DNA of 64,000 bases from Candidatus Thiodiazotropha sp. (ex Myrtea sp. 'scaly one' KF741663) (GCA_025655555.1 JAHXIQ010000008.1:86968-150967), one strand, 5' to 3'; shown: positions 1 to 9,066, counted from the stretch's first letter. A program made the numbers and translations. Notes: generated from the letters alone by a model not told the origin.

Positions 1-2439
1 TGTACCCTCTTCCTTGAGCTCCTCAGGTGTCGATTTATTAATCCGTTGTGCCGTACCCGCAAGCTTGGTAGCACCAATATTGCCTGCCGCACCTTTGACG
101 CCGTGCGCCTCATCAATCAGTTTTTGATAGCGTTCACCTCTTAACGAGAAATGCATGCTATTGATGAGATTATCCGTATCAAACTTGAAATGCTCGATGA
201 GCTTATCGACAAATTCCGGGCTATTGCCCAAGTCACTCAGTTGATCAAGGACTTTGTAGTTAAGAACCTCATCCGGCGATGCAGGTATAACCTCGGCATT
301 CACCACCTCTTCCTGTTGAAAGCTCTCTTCATCAATATCTGTCAATTGATCTATCGTCTCGAGTAGCAGTGGCATGTCGATAGGTTTTGTCAGATAAGCC
401 TCGACATCTGCAGCATCGCACTGCATCTTTGCATCCATTGTGGCGTTGGCTGTCAGTACAATAAATGGTGTGAGATTGTTGATACCATCACCCAGCTTAG
501 TGAGCTTCACCACATCGATACCTGTCATTTCAGGCATCTGCATATCGACGATAGCGAGATTGAATTCCTCTTCCTCCAGGCAGTCAAAAGCCTGCTTTCC
601 ATCTTGTGCGGTCACAACATTGTAGCCTGCCCTCTCAAGCACTTCCCGCAAGACGTAACGATTAACCTCAATATCTTCTGCGACCAATATTCTTTGATGT
701 TTTTTCTTGTTCTGTGTCTTCCAATTGGACATCATCACGGAAGTTTCAGAGACAGCATCATCCGCGAATACATTGTGTATCGCGTTGTAGAACTGCTTTT
801 TATTCTTGATGTCCGTAACAAACGCATCCACATCCATACTGTAATATTCAGAGGGAATGTCGTCTCTTTCGGTCGCGAGTATGGTCTTTAACTCGTGAAT
901 GGTAGATGCCTTCATTCGCTGGCAGAAGTCGTCTGGATGCTCTTTAAACCCAGTCTCATCAATAATAATGACTGGAGACATCTCATCACCGGAGAGATGC
1001 ATGACATACGAAAGAGCATCTCTTTCATTAAGCAACTGTATATTGGAAATACCCCAGAGAGAGAGATATTGACTCACTGTCTGCTCAAACACCGGGCGAC
1101 TGGTAATCGTAATGGCAGAGCGACCCTCATAACGGGTAAAAGACTCTTCAGGCTCTGTCTCCAATTCAAGGTCAAAGTAAAACCGACTTCCCTTACCCTC
1201 AACACTTTCAGCAAATATTTGGCCATCCATCAGCTTGACCAGGTCGCTGGAGATTGCTGTACCAAGCCCTGTACCACCCACTTTTCTTGTGTGTGAATCG
1301 TCAACTTGAGAGAAGCGATCGAAAATTGTCGGTAACTTGTCTTCAGGAATACCCATACCGGTATCAATAACTTCAAACCTCAATCTTACCGACGTCCCCT
1401 TATTCTCAAGCAGGTTAATCCTGATTTCGATATACCCATCATCTGTAAATTTAATTGCATTGCTGACCAGGTTCATCAGAACCTGTTTCAACCGCACCTG
1501 ATCTCCATCGAGCTTAAATGGAATGTCAGGAGAAATGTGGGTATGGAATCTGATGTTCTTCTTTTCAGCAACGGAGCGGTAGGTTTTTGAGACGAATGAA
1601 ACCACGGCATGCAGATCGAATGTCTTCTTTTCTATCGTCAGGCAACCCGCCTCGATTTTCGAAAAGTCCAAAATATCATTAAGAATACTTAGCAGATGCT
1701 TGGACGATTTCTCGATGGTACTGATCTTTTTGATCGTCGCCGGGGTATGGGTTTCAGTCAACATCAGCTCACTGACACCAATAACACCCGTCAGAGGCGT
1801 TCTGATCTCATGACTCATATTGGCAAGAAAACGGGATTTGGCCTCATTGGCCATCAGTGCCTGCTGCTTGGCGAAAACCAATTTTCTTAACAGATGAGAG
1901 ACAAAGACAGGTATTACAATATTTGTCACCAGGAGGCTGTAACTCAGGAACTGGTGTGCCATCCAGAAGGTTGCCGACTCGATAACAAGCAGAAATCCCA
2001 GATTTGACAGCAACGTGGCCATATAAAGGTATTGCACACCAAACCTGACACCATAGCCGACCGTAATCAGCAACATGATGGTGTAGAGAGGTGTACCGTA
2101 CTCTCCTAGACTGTACAGGCCATAAAAGACAATAGCGTTATCGCCAAAAAGCGATATCGCTCTTCTTACAATCGAGGCTTTTTTGACGAATGCGAAACTT
2201 GCAATTAACAGAAGAGAAAAAATTGCATAACTGGACGATGCAACTAGCGGGAAAAACTGCTGATAGCTCAGTTCCGGAACAATCAGTTGGAGTGAAAATA
2301 TGTACCCTGTGAACAGGAGTATGAAGATGACTCTGACAATACCCTGCTCAAACTCCTGTTGAGCTTCGCTACTCAACCCTTTAAATAGTCGAGTGCTATC
2401 TAGTGTCTTCAACAAAGAAGTGACGGTCCTGGCAGTCAT
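1..2439 (-). CDS. RpfC-like membrane hybrid sensor histidine kinase (3' end outside window)
   Basis: The frame reads from an ATG at 2439 leftward past base 1, so 813 residues are visible and the C-terminus is missing. It starts with several hydrophobic segments (about residues 35-190). A HisKA domain follows with the H-box SHEIRTP (His210), then an HATPase domain with the N-box [11 protein letters not shown] and a GTGLG box. There is a degenerate stretch, then a REC domain with phospho-acceptor Asp632 in [10 protein letters not shown]. The visible part ends in an Hpt domain with His779 in [10 protein letters not shown]. The order membrane-HK-REC-Hpt is that of RpfC, the diffusible-signal-factor sensor, and of other tripartite phosphorelay kinases. 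The ligand cannot be inferred here because the partner genes would lie left of the window. Family assignment is firm; the RpfC-type role is inference. Confidence 0.85.
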   Translation of the reverse strand, partial: MTARTVTSLLKTLDSTRLFKGLSSEAQQEFEQGIVRVIFILLFTGYIFSLQLIVPELSYQQFFPLVASSSYAIFSLLLIASFAFVKKASIVRRAISLFGDNAIVFYGLYSLGEYGTPLYTIMLLITVGYGVRFGVQYLYMATLLSNLGFLLVIESATFWMAHQFLSYSLLVTNIVIPVFVSHLLRKLVFAKQQALMANEAKSRFLANMSHEIRTPLTGVIGVSELMLTETHTPATIKKISTIEKSSKHLLSILNDILDFSKIEAGCLTIEKKTFDLHAVVSFVSKTYRSVAEKKNIRFHTHISPDIPFKLDGDQVRLKQVLMNLVSNAIKFTDDGYIEIRINLLENKGTSVRLRFEVIDTGMGIPEDKLPTIFDRFSQVDDSHTRKVGGTGLGTAISSDLVKLMDGQIFAESVEGKGSRFYFDLELETEPEESFTRYEGRSAITITSRPVFEQTVSQYLSLWGISNIQLLNERDALSYVMHLSGDEMSPVIIIDETGFKEHPDDFCQRMKASTIHELKTILATERDDIPSEYYSMDVDAFVTDIKNKKQFYNAIHNVFADDAVSETSVMMSNWKTQNKKKHQRILVAEDIEVNRYVLREVLERAGYNVVTAQDGKQAFDCLEEEEFNLAIVDMQMPEMTGIDVVKLTKLGDGINNLTPFIVLTANATMDAKMQCDAADVEAYLTKPIDMPLLLETIDQLTDIDEESFQQEEVVNAEVIPASPDEVLNYKVLDQLSDLGNSPEFVDKLIEHFKFDTDNLINSMHFSLRGERYQKLIDEAHGVKGAAGNIGATKLAGTAQRINKSTPEELKEEGT

Positions 2440-3253
2440 CTCTAAATTTACCTTAGTTCCATTTGCGACACCCACCAATCCTGTTTGTGTATTCAGAGAT
2501 TATCTTAGGGGCTAAGTACCTCTTCTTTCGTCAGTCTGGTAGAAATCTTTAACTGAGAACAGGCAATATCAGTTAATTTTATCATGTATCCGGATATCTT
2601 TTTCAAGCATTAACAGGATATTACGGTAAATTTAACAATTTGATTCTACCTGAACCGACTAGCGCCTACGATTTAGAATCCCGTTCATCACTTTCTTAGA
2701 ACGAGATTGATTGCTTTTATTTCGCCAGATTTTATTTTCTGATTCTGTACTTTACCGGACTTCTTTTCGAGAGAAGTACCCCCCTCTTTGTCCTGCGGTG
2801 AAAACGAAATCTGGTGCTATTATTTGACTTCACAGACTCTGCATACCGGCATTATTACTCCATACCGGTAACAATAAATGAACACATAAAATGAATGAGA
2901 ACATCTTTAAAAAGACCTATTCCGTTAAGTGACAGAGACCAGAGAAAATAGCGTATCCAGTTCATAATATATATGTTTATCAAAAGATTACAGTATTTTT
3001 CTGATAAATTTTCTTATCTGATGGCAATGTGATTGAGCGCGAAAAGCCAGGCTACCCACCTGAGCCATAGAGACCCAATCACCTGACCTATGGCTACAGC
3101 CCTGTCCTAATGCAGCTGACATGACAGCCTGCCTGTCATCGAGGCTTAATATTCACCATGCAGTATGTTCCGTGAATCGCATATCCTGTTTAATAAGGAT
3201 TGCAATTGGGTCAACGCATCAAATAATTATCGCCAAAAAAAATAGGATTCTTA
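2440..3253. other. 814-bp gene-free region upstream of the arsJ operon
   Basis: No convincing reading frame lies between the divergently transcribed kinase and the GAPDH gene. The right part carries three small inverted repeats: AGCCATAG at 3063-3070 against 3088-3095, ATGACAG at 3121-3127 against 3133-3139 (loop CCTGC), and ATCCT/AGGAT just before the GAPDH start. They could be operators or leader hairpins for the arsenic operon, but none matches an ArsR site that I can name. No arsR gene is visible nearby. Confidence 0.5.
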
Positions 3254-4255
3254 ATGAGAGCAAACATCGGCATTAACGGCTTTGGACGAATGGGACGCCT
3301 TGGATTACGAGTAGGCTGGGACAAGACGCCACTCAATTTCACGCAGATCAATGAAATCGCAGGCGATGCCACGTGCGCCGCTCACCTGATGCAGTTCGAC
3401 TCCGTACATGGGACATGGCCACATCACTGCTCCTCACAGGGAGAAACACTCTCCATCGAGGGTGAACGCCTCTCCTACTCTACCAATGAAGGCATCGATG
3501 AGACCGACTGGTCCGGCTGCGACATCGTCATCGAGGCCACAGGCAGGCATCATAAAAAACCGGAAACCCTACAACGCTATTTTGATCAGGGGGTAAAAAA
3601 AGTCATTGTGGCCGCACCCACCGAGGGGGCACTCAACATTGTCTATGGCATCAATGATGACCAATACGATCCGCAGAAACACCATCTCTTGACCGCAGCA
3701 TCCTGCACTACCAATTGCCTGGCACCTGTGGTGAAGGTGATGCACGAAAAGGTCGGCATCGTGCACGGGGCTATGACCACCATCCACGATATTACCAACA
3801 CCCAGACCATCGTCGACAAAGGTCACAAGGATCTGCGTCGAGCACGTGCCTGTGGTCAATCACTGATTCCTACCACCACCGGGTCTGCGAAAGCGATCAC
3901 CAAGATATTCCCCGAGTTGGAAGGCAAGCTGAACGGGCACGCGGTGCGTGTACCCCTGCTCAACGGCTCATTGACGGATTTCGTCTTCGAAGCTGCTCGG
4001 CCGGTAACGGCAGACGAGCTGAACGGATACTTCAAGGCTGCAGCAGAGGGGGAACTCAAAGGCATTCTCGGTTACGAAGAGCGGCCACTGGTCTCTATCG
4101 ATTATGTGAACGACCCCCGCTCCTCCATTATCGATGCGCCCTCCACACTGGTGGTTGACCGAACCCAGGTCAAGATCTACGCCTGGTACGACAACGAATG
4201 GGGCTACGTCAACCGATTGATCGATCTGGTCCTCAAAGTATCCGAGTCCCTGTAG
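3254..4255 (+). CDS. ArsJ-associated glyceraldehyde-3-phosphate dehydrogenase
   Basis: A 333-residue type I GAPDH. It has the N-terminal NAD-binding [10 protein letters not shown], the catalytic SCTTNC with Cys151, a catalytic His in [10 protein letters not shown] (His178), and the C-terminal WYDNEWGY. It sits two bases upstream of arsJ, which defines the arsenic-dedicated subfamily. In that system (established knowledge) the enzyme uses arsenate in place of phosphate and makes 1-arseno-3-phosphoglycerate, which ArsJ exports. An ordinary glycolytic role cannot be excluded from sequence alone, but the coupling to arsJ makes resistance the likely job. The ATG at 3254 follows a GGA-type ribosome site. 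Confidence 0.93.
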   Translation: MRANIGINGFGRMGRLGLRVGWDKTPLNFTQINEIAGDATCAAHLMQFDSVHGTWPHHCSSQGETLSIEGERLSYSTNEGIDETDWSGCDIVIEATGRHHKKPETLQRYFDQGVKKVIVAAPTEGALNIVYGINDDQYDPQKHHLLTAASCTTNCLAPVVKVMHEKVGIVHGAMTTIHDITNTQTIVDKGHKDLRRARACGQSLIPTTTGSAKAITKIFPELEGKLNGHAVRVPLLNGSLTDFVFEAARPVTADELNGYFKAAAEGELKGILGYEERPLVSIDYVNDPRSSIIDAPSTLVVDRTQVKIYAWYDNEWGYVNRLIDLVLKVSESL

Positions 4256-4257
4256 CC

Positions 4258-5487
4258 ATGGACCAGAGCCTGCGCAACTATCTGGTGGTCACGGGTGGCT
4301 ACTGGGCCTTCACCATCACCGACGGCGCCATCCGCATGCTGGTCGTACTCTACTTCCATCTGCTGGGCTACTCCCCGTTCGAAGTGGCCATGCTGTTTCT
4401 CTTCTATGAGTTCTTCGGCATCGTCACCAATCTGGTCGGCGGCTGGCTGGGCGCCCGTATCGGACTGAATCTGACGATGCATATCGGCATGGGCCTGCAG
4501 GTGGTTGCACTCTCCGCCCTGGCCGTGCCTGATGCCTGGTTATCGGTCCCCTATGTCATGGCGGCACAGGCGCTTTCCGGCATTGCCAAAGATCTCAACA
4601 AGATGTCGGCCAAGGCATCTGTGAAGACCATGGTCAGCGAAGGTGGCGCATCGAAACTCTTCCGCTGGGTGGCCATGCTCACCGGATCGAAGAACGCTCT
4701 TAAGGGCTTCGGATTCTTTGCCGGTGCAGCGTTGCTCGAGTGGCTCGGTTTCCGAAGTGCCCTGGGCATATTGGCCGGTATGTTGCTGCTTGTGCTAATC
4801 ATTACAGGAATATTGCTGCCGTCAGGACTGGGTAAGATGAAGTCAAAACCCAAGTTCACTCAGGTCTTTTCACGGATCCCGGCTATCAACTGGCTCTCCT
4901 CTGCCCGCTTCTTTCTTTTCGGCTCGCGGGATGTCTGGTTCGTGGTGGGCTTGCCGGTCTTTCTCTATGAAGTACTGGGTTGGTCATTTACCCAGGTGGG
5001 CGGATTCATGGCGCTATGGGTCATCGGTTATGGCATCGTACAGGTGATAGCGCCAAAACTGGTCCGGCGAAGCCATCATGGTCAGGGGCCCACAGGGCAC
5101 ACTGTTCGATTATGGGCCTTCATCCTTGCCATTTTTCCGGCCGCTATCGCGTTGGGGCTGCAGTTCGGTTGGCCGGCAGACAGGGTGGTCATCCTTGGCC
5201 TGGTTTTATTCGGTGTGGTCTTCGCCATCAATTCAGCCGTCCACTCCTACCTCATACTGGCCTACTCTGACCACGATAAAGTCGCCATGAACGTGGGGTT
5301 CTACTACATGGCCAATGCAGGAGGACGACTCACCGGCACCCTCCTCTCCGGCTGGGCCTATCAGGTTCATGGTCTGCCGGGATGCCTCTGGTGGTCTACC
5401 GGTTTTGTCCTGGCGGCAGCACTGCTCTCCTTTGGCTTACCTGGTGGGAATCTTACCGAAGAGGCCGCCATGATTGAGCGTAACTAG
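4258..5487 (+). CDS. arsJ: ArsJ organoarsenical efflux permease (MFS)
   Basis: A 409-residue major-facilitator protein with about twelve hydrophobic helices, starting MDQSLRNYLVVTGGYWAFT, the typical ArsJ N-terminus. The frame is open to 4198, but that extension lies inside the GAPDH gene; the ATG at 4258, two bases after the GAPDH stop, is the natural start. Known ArsJ proteins extrude 1-arseno-3-phosphoglycerate, which then breaks down to arsenate outside the cell. The two-gene unit has no arsC, arsB or arsR in the window, so regulation is unknown. The stop at 5485-5487 is immediately followed by the decayed end of the cassette array. Confidence 0.93.
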   Translation: MDQSLRNYLVVTGGYWAFTITDGAIRMLVVLYFHLLGYSPFEVAMLFLFYEFFGIVTNLVGGWLGARIGLNLTMHIGMGLQVVALSALAVPDAWLSVPYVMAAQALSGIAKDLNKMSAKASVKTMVSEGGASKLFRWVAMLTGSKNALKGFGFFAGAALLEWLGFRSALGILAGMLLLVLIITGILLPSGLGKMKSKPKFTQVFSRIPAINWLSSARFFLFGSRDVWFVVGLPVFLYEVLGWSFTQVGGFMALWVIGYGIVQVIAPKLVRRSHHGQGPTGHTVRLWAFILAIFPAAIALGLQFGWPADRVVILGLVLFGVVFAINSAVHSYLILAYSDHDKVAMNVGFYYMANAGGRLTGTLLSGWAYQVHGLPGCLWWSTGFVLAAALLSFGLPGGNLTEEAAMIERN

Positions 5488-5492
5488 TACTC

Positions 5493-5551
5493 CGTCAATG
5501 CTGCAAATCAGTCGTCAACGAAGGAGGTCGGCTGAATATTCCGTGTTAGCC
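5493..5551 (-). repeat. Possible decayed attC at the end of the array
   Basis: GGCTAAC (minus strand, 5551-5545) resembles an outer attC box and contains the stop codon of the 5546-5917 gene, as in the intact sites. The partner box would be ATTGACG, in which the invariant GTT has become ATT. The stem between them is poor (CAGTCG against CGGCTG). If this is an attC, it is probably inactive. Confidence 0.3.
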
Positions 5552-5917
5552 TACGTAATCTTTTAGCCATATAGTAATCATGCGGTAGCTTACAAATATT
5601 GCACCAACCGTTGTTCCGATAAAAACCATACCCATAAACCAATACCAGACACGAGTAATCATCCTCCTCACCCGCTTAAAGAAAGTCCATGACCTGTCCG
5701 CTTTTTGAGGAACAGCATGGAAATTAACTAGAAAACTGTAGGTAGTAACAGACCAGAGTATTCCGACAGCACTTGGAATGAGATATAAATCCCCTTCAAG
5801 TGACTTTGGGCTAACAATGATTGCTATCATTGTGACTAGGCTAACCAATCCTATTACCACGGATGGCAGGCGAAGGAATTGAAGCGCGTTCGCGATCTTC
5901 GTAAACCTATCTATCAT
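5546..5917 (-). CDS. Cassette-borne small membrane protein, unknown function
   Basis: A 123-residue protein with at least three hydrophobic stretches (about residues 15-35, 45-65 and 90-112) and basic loops. I do not recognise the family. It lies six bases downstream of the phosphatase-like gene in the same orientation and probably the same cassette, so the two may be co-translated. The stop codon overlaps the remnant outer box of an attC. Confidence 0.6.
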   Translation of the reverse strand: MIDRFTKIANALQFLRLPSVVIGLVSLVTMIAIIVSPKSLEGDLYLIPSAVGILWSVTTYSFLVNFHAVPQKADRSWTFFKRVRRMITRVWYWFMGMVFIGTTVGAIFVSYRMITIWLKDYVG

Positions 5918-5923
5918 ATGCGC

Positions 5924-6250
5924 TTATCTGAGACGAATGTGCCTAGAAACCTTATTTTCTAGCAAACGCACTAGAACGGGGTCCATGCGTTCATAATTAT
6001 CCGGAATATCCAGGCAAACCAGCTTCTTACCTTTCAGAAGTGCTTTAAATATCCTGGCGATCTTATTTTTATGAGATTTCTCCATAACAAAAATGATATC
6101 AGCCCATTCAATAAGGTCGCCACTGATTGGTGTTTCTGCATCATTGTTTGTACCCGCACCAATAGCATTTATGCCTTCATATTTTGAAAACACTTCTTCA
6201 CCAGTGGGGCTTCTTAGTCTGTTTTCACTGCAAACAAATAGAAGGTTCAT
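5924..6250 (-). CDS. Low-molecular-weight protein tyrosine phosphatase-like cassette protein
   Basis: A 108-residue protein whose N-terminus MNLLFVCSENRLRSPTGEE carries the C-x5-R-S/T active-site loop of LMW phosphatases (Cys7, Arg13, Ser14). It is shorter than classical LMW-PTPs (about 150 residues). The usual C-terminal DPY acid loop is not evident, although Asp residues occur in CLDIPDNYERMDP. Short cysteine phosphatases of this kind are common passengers of mobile arrays. Start ATG at 6250, directly after an attC. Confidence 0.75.
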   Translation of the reverse strand: MNLLFVCSENRLRSPTGEEVFSKYEGINAIGAGTNNDAETPISGDLIEWADIIFVMEKSHKNKIARIFKALLKGKKLVCLDIPDNYERMDPVLVRLLENKVSRHIRLR

Positions 6251-6265
6251 GAGGTCTTCATTAAC

Positions 6266-6332
6266 ATATAACGACTAGGCCCAGCGGAGGTGGCGCGAAA
6301 GCGACAGCGTCCGCTGGAGCCGCTGGTTATGT
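6266..6332 (-). repeat. attC site
   Basis: The outer boxes are ATATAAC at 6266-6272 and GTTATGT at 6326-6332. A perfect 8-bp inner stem is formed by CCAGCGGA (6281-6288) and TCCGCTGG (6310-6317), capped by a GCG-GAAA-GCG-like tip. Length is 67 bp. It separates the phosphatase cassette from the lipoprotein cassette. Confidence 0.75.
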
Positions 6333-6336
6333 GAAT

Positions 6337-6825
6337 TTATTGCTCTTTCTGGTATCGACAGCACTCAGTAATTATTTGTTCACCAACTATAGAATTCATT
6401 AAATATAGGCCTGAACCCATTTCAGCAACAAGAACTACACCGCCAGATACCCCGCTAGGCATTACTGATGACAGTTTTGATTGGCCTGTTAGTTCAACAT
6501 AATATTCTGCCCCAGCCTTTGCCATAAATTGCAGATGACCAGTTTTTTGGCCTGATAGCGCTGGCCACACTGCTTTGATATTGACATTACCGGGATCCAC
6601 TCTGAACCAAGTAAATCCTTGTTGACTAAGGGATGCTACCTTTTGATCGTTTACAATAACATCTACACCCCATGCTGTTGGCTCTGCGTACTTTCTATAG
6701 ATATAAATTGTCGCAAGATCAGAATCTTTGCTTGCAGGTTTAGAATCTAAATATGACGGCCCTTCAGCTAAGGTAGCGCAGCCGCTCAATAGAATTAACA
6801 TTAATGTAACTGCTATCTTGCTCAT
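6337..6825 (-). CDS. Cassette-borne lipoprotein
   Basis: A 162-residue protein with a lipoprotein signal peptide ending in LLSGCATL (lipobox LSGC, Cys16). The mature part begins with Ser/Asp-rich sequence and a segment beginning LATIYIYRKYA, which resembles DUF2846-type small lipoproteins; that resemblance is from memory and is not decisive. It has no further membrane segments apart from a hydrophobic C-terminal stretch. Envelope location is well supported; function is unknown. Confidence 0.7.
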   Translation of the reverse strand: MSKIAVTLMLILLSGCATLAEGPSYLDSKPASKDSDLATIYIYRKYAEPTAWGVDVIVNDQKVASLSQQGFTWFRVDPGNVNIKAVWPALSGQKTGHLQFMAKAGAEYYVELTGQSKLSSVMPSGVSGGVVLVAEMGSGLYLMNSIVGEQIITECCRYQKEQ

Positions 6826-6902
6826 ATCTCTTTTAGGTAATTTAGTAAAATAATAAGTCTAAATAGACATACTATTTAACGATGGTTGACGCACCATTAT
6901 TC

Positions 6903-6983
6903 ACATAACGCCGCAATAAAAGGCGAGCGTTAGCGAGTCCAGCCCACGCTTTTTGTGGGCGATTTTTGATTGCCTTGTTATGT
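6903..6983 (-). repeat. attC site
   Basis: An 81-bp palindrome with outer boxes ACATAAC (6903-6909) and GTTATGT (6977-6983), inner boxes GCAAT (6913-6917) and ATTGC (6969-6973), and a 3-nt mismatched spacer (GCC against CTT) between them, the attC signature. A GCCCAC/GTGGGC stem forms the tip (6942-6947, 6955-6960). The TAA stop of the next gene lies within the outer box. Confidence 0.85.
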
Positions 6984-7457
6984 TTTCTTACTAATTTCAT
7001 TTAGAAACTCTTGCTGATTACGAACGAACTTAGCCGCATTTGACTTTTTAATGGCATTTTTTAGCTCGAATTCATTGGCCTCAGCTACTGACTTAAACTC
7101 TGGAAAGAACAACGCACAATTTAGAGTTTTGGCTGCTTTCAGCACCTTGATAATGATCTCGTTTAACTTCTGATTCAGATCTAATCGAATATGTATACCA
7201 TCGATTGTTTCGTTCTCGAACCATACCTGAATATCGTGCTCTTTCTCATTTCCCCAGGTCAACAATTCCTCATGCCATGACTTTGACGGAGGAAAAATTT
7301 CGCCAAGTACAGCTTTAAACCCTGACTCAGGCTGCCTATCTTTCCAAGCGCACTCGGTATCGTAACCTTCTTCATCGTAAAGTGCGGATGAGCTATAGCT
7401 ATTTTCCTCAGCCCAAGAGGCTGGTATTAATACTACTGAAAATTGCCAAGTAGCCAT
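6978..7457 (-). CDS. Cassette-borne hypothetical cytosolic protein
   Basis: The start chosen is the ATG at 7457 (MATWQFSVVLIP), which follows an AGGAG ribosome site. The frame extends to a TTG at 7481, but that lies in the upstream attC. The 159-residue product is acidic, lacks membrane segments, and reads as an alpha/beta protein ending in a Lys-rich helix. I recognise no family. The stop is embedded in an attC outer box, which marks it as a bona fide cassette gene. Confidence 0.65.
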   Translation of the reverse strand: MATWQFSVVLIPASWAEENSYSSSALYDEEGYDTECAWKDRQPESGFKAVLGEIFPPSKSWHEELLTWGNEKEHDIQVWFENETIDGIHIRLDLNQKLNEIIIKVLKAAKTLNCALFFPEFKSVAEANEFELKNAIKKSNAAKFVRNQQEFLNEISKKT

Positions 7458-7469
7458 GACTCTCCTAAA

Positions 7470-7534
7470 ACATAACGCCAAATTAAGGGGCAGGCCGCTT
7501 TTCTGGCCTGTCCCGCTTTAATGCATTGTTAGAA
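7470..7534 (-). repeat. attC site
   Basis: The outer boxes are ACATAAC (7470-7476) and GTTAGAA (7528-7534), with inner boxes ATTAA (7482-7486) and TTAAT (7518-7522) across a 5-nt mismatched spacer. The central stem is GGGGCAGGCC against GGCCTGTCCC (7487-7496, 7505-7514) with one wobble pair. Length is 65 bp. The end of the 7483-8046 gene runs through it. Confidence 0.8.
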
Positions 7535-8046
7535 GCTTTTTGCTTTTTGAGTTCTTCGGCTATAACTAAGTTTGAACTAGATAGTTTATTAACTTCTGTA
7601 ACTAGCAAGCCATTTTGTTTAACTAGTGACTCAATAGCGATGTTTTGAGTTTTAACTTGAGAAATTAAACTGTTTACTATTGCTTCTTCTTTATGTTCTT
7701 GTGATTGCACCAGCCTTTCCATTTGCTTAGATGAATCCTTTGCTTGTGTTATAGACTGGTATGTTAAATAAACCGTAGCAATAGTGAGAATAATTATAAT
7801 AACAGTAAATATTTTATTAGATCTTTCAACACTATTAATAAAACGGAATGTTTTGACTGTGTTTATAACTTGGCACCTGTTCATTTCACGATGCCGCACC
7901 ATTTCATTTGGCACAAACCCTGAGCATAAATGCTTTAGATATTTGTTTAAATCATCATCAGAAGCATTGAATACTGACCCGTCGTTAAATACCTTTGTTA
8001 ATTCGTCATTCAACTTGGCTGTTTCCATTTCTTTGCTATCTGACAC
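7483..8046 (-). CDS. Cassette-borne membrane-anchored coiled-coil protein
   Basis: A 187-residue protein read from a GTG at 8046, preceded by AAGGAA at good spacing. It has a soluble N-terminal region of about 75 residues, one strong transmembrane helix (about 80-98, IFTVIIIILTIATVYLTYQ), then a heptad-rich Lys/Glu/Gln region up to about 175 that should form a coiled coil. The last residues (KRDRPEKRPAP) are encoded inside the attC. No catalytic motif is visible; the architecture resembles small anchors or phage-defence accessory proteins, but no function can be assigned. Confidence 0.65.
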   Translation of the reverse strand: MSDSKEMETAKLNDELTKVFNDGSVFNASDDDLNKYLKHLCSGFVPNEMVRHREMNRCQVINTVKTFRFINSVERSNKIFTVIIIILTIATVYLTYQSITQAKDSSKQMERLVQSQEHKEEAIVNSLISQVKTQNIAIESLVKQNGLLVTEVNKLSSSNLVIAEELKKQKASNNALKRDRPEKRPAP

Positions 8047-8064
8047 GATATTTCCTTATTTGGC

Positions 8065-8146
8065 TTCTAACGCCGCAAATCACCGGAGACAAAAAGCAGA
8101 GCGTAGCGGCGCTTTTTGGCGTCCGAGTGAATTTGCATTGTTATGT
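8065..8146 (-). repeat. attC site
   Basis: An 82-bp site with outer boxes TTCTAAC (8065-8071) and GTTATGT (8140-8146), inner boxes GCAAAT (8075-8080) and ATTTGC (8131-8136), then CACCGGA/TCCGAGTG and an AAAAAGC/GCTTTTT tip. It is the most regular attC of the array. Confidence 0.85.
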
Positions 8147-8157
8147 TTTAACATCAA

Positions 8158-8538
8158 TTACTCCACAAGATTTAGTTTTACTTCGACTTTAGCACCTGAT
8201 TTATCAAAGCCACCAGACAGTTCTACATTCATTAGTTTATGGGAATTAACCCAGTTCTTGCCATCCAAGCTTGCCCAATATTTATATAAATACATATCCT
8301 GTTTGAAGCTGGTCATTACTTTTGAAGAAATATCGTGATTAAAGATTGAGCCTTTAACAGAAAACTCAATTGGGAATTCGGTATTGGCCGGGATAAATAC
8401 AATGTGGTCTTTAGGTACATCTTTTGATTCGCCAACCTTAACAACGGGGACAGAGTCAATAAGGGATGACGATGGGGTGTTCATAGACGCACAACCAGCA
8501 ATTACAACCATGAACAATACGGTCAAAATTTTTCTCAT
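8158..8538 (-). CDS. Cassette-borne lipoprotein
   Basis: A 126-residue protein with a signal peptide and lipobox VIAGCAS (Cys16), followed by a soluble beta-rich domain. A strong AAAGGAG ribosome site precedes the ATG at 8538. It is unrelated in sequence to the other cassette lipoprotein. The function is unknown; outer-membrane or periplasmic anchoring is likely. Confidence 0.7.
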   Translation of the reverse strand: MRKILTVLFMVVIAGCASMNTPSSSLIDSVPVVKVGESKDVPKDHIVFIPANTEFPIEFSVKGSIFNHDISSKVMTSFKQDMYLYKYWASLDGKNWVNSHKLMNVELSGGFDKSGAKVEVKLNLVE

Positions 8539-8559
8539 TCTTCTTAGTTCTCCTTTGAA

Positions 8560-8566
8560 ACATAAC
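8560..8566 (-). repeat. Isolated attC-type half box at the proximal end of the array
   Basis: ACATAAC lies upstream of the first cassette gene, exactly where the recombination boundary should be. Downstream on the plus strand I can find only a poor partner (GTTATGC at 8597-8603), which would give a 44-bp site, too short for a normal attC. It may be the remnant of a deleted site or of attI. Confidence 0.35.
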
Positions 8567-8583
8567 AGGTGGTTATATTGCTG

Positions 8584-8633
8584 GCACGAATAATGTGTTA
8601 TGCCGCAAGCACGAATAACGACTTATGCTGCAA
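8584..8633. repeat. Tandem imperfect 25-bp direct repeat
   Basis: Two abutting copies of 25 bp (8584-8608 and 8609-8633) both begin GCACGAATAA and end in GCYGCAA, with 21 of 25 identical positions. They lie just outside the cassette array. Function unknown. Confidence 0.6.
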
Positions 8634-9066
8634 AATGTTCTCATTTCTTTTCCCAAGCAGGTATTACCTTGCGTTTTAGCAGAATTCATGACTTGGCGAT
8701 CCATGTTTTTGATTTGATAAGAATTAATTCCCCTTTCGTTCCAAAGATGCCATATCGGTTTATGATTGTCTGTAGTCTTTTTCCTACACGAGGGAAGTTT
8801 GTCGTTCTATTTTTCGGGATTCATCCGGCCAACTATTAGTTGAGCGAAGTTCAATGGCTTCACCATTTCAACTATTTCTTCCGGTAGGTCAATTCAGAAA
8901 GCCGAGCAGTTCATTGTTTGATGGGTCGAGTTCAATATCTGGCCGATTTACTTACCCTGATCGGGTACTATAATTCTACGCATAGGGGGAAATCCTGGTG
9001 CGGCAGAGCCGCACCCTGCTGCAAGACTGATAGAGAAAGCGCTTGGGTTCGACCAGTCAAAGACCG
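8634..9066. other. Gene-free stretch between cassette array and SLC13 gene
   Basis: No gene with convincing coding character is seen. On the minus strand a short open segment (8889-8951, ending PDIELDPSNNELLGFLN) looks like the C-terminal scrap of a decayed gene, but it is too short to identify. No integrase motif could be read here in either direction. Confidence 0.4.

Larger units (their letters stand above)
5493..8566 (-). mobile_element. Integron-type cassette array without integrase (CALIN)
   Basis: Six short minus-strand genes are each followed by a 65-82 bp imperfect palindrome with attC architecture. Each palindrome has outer boxes of the (A)YATAAC/GTTATGT type, a mismatched 3-5 nt spacer, matched inner boxes such as GCAAT/ATTGC, and a GC-rich central stem. 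Gene stops fall inside the outer box at 6978-6980 and 5546-5548, as is usual for cassettes. No intI gene, attI or Pc promoter is recognisable within the window; the next gene upstream is an SLC13 transporter. In current terminology this is a cluster of attC sites lacking an integrase. Both ends of the array look degenerate. Confidence 0.75.

Noticed and set aside
3715..4158. Plus-strand frame inside the GAPDH gene
   Set aside because: Out-of-frame shadow of a highly conserved gene with strong codon bias.
8889..8951. Minus-strand fragment ending PDIELDPSNNELLGFLN
   Set aside because: Looks protein-like, but 20 codons between stops is too little to call a pseudogene or integrase remnant.
9041..9060. 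GGTTCGA-containing segment as a possible tRNA T-arm
   Set aside because: No acceptor stem, anticodon arm or CCA end can be folded around it.
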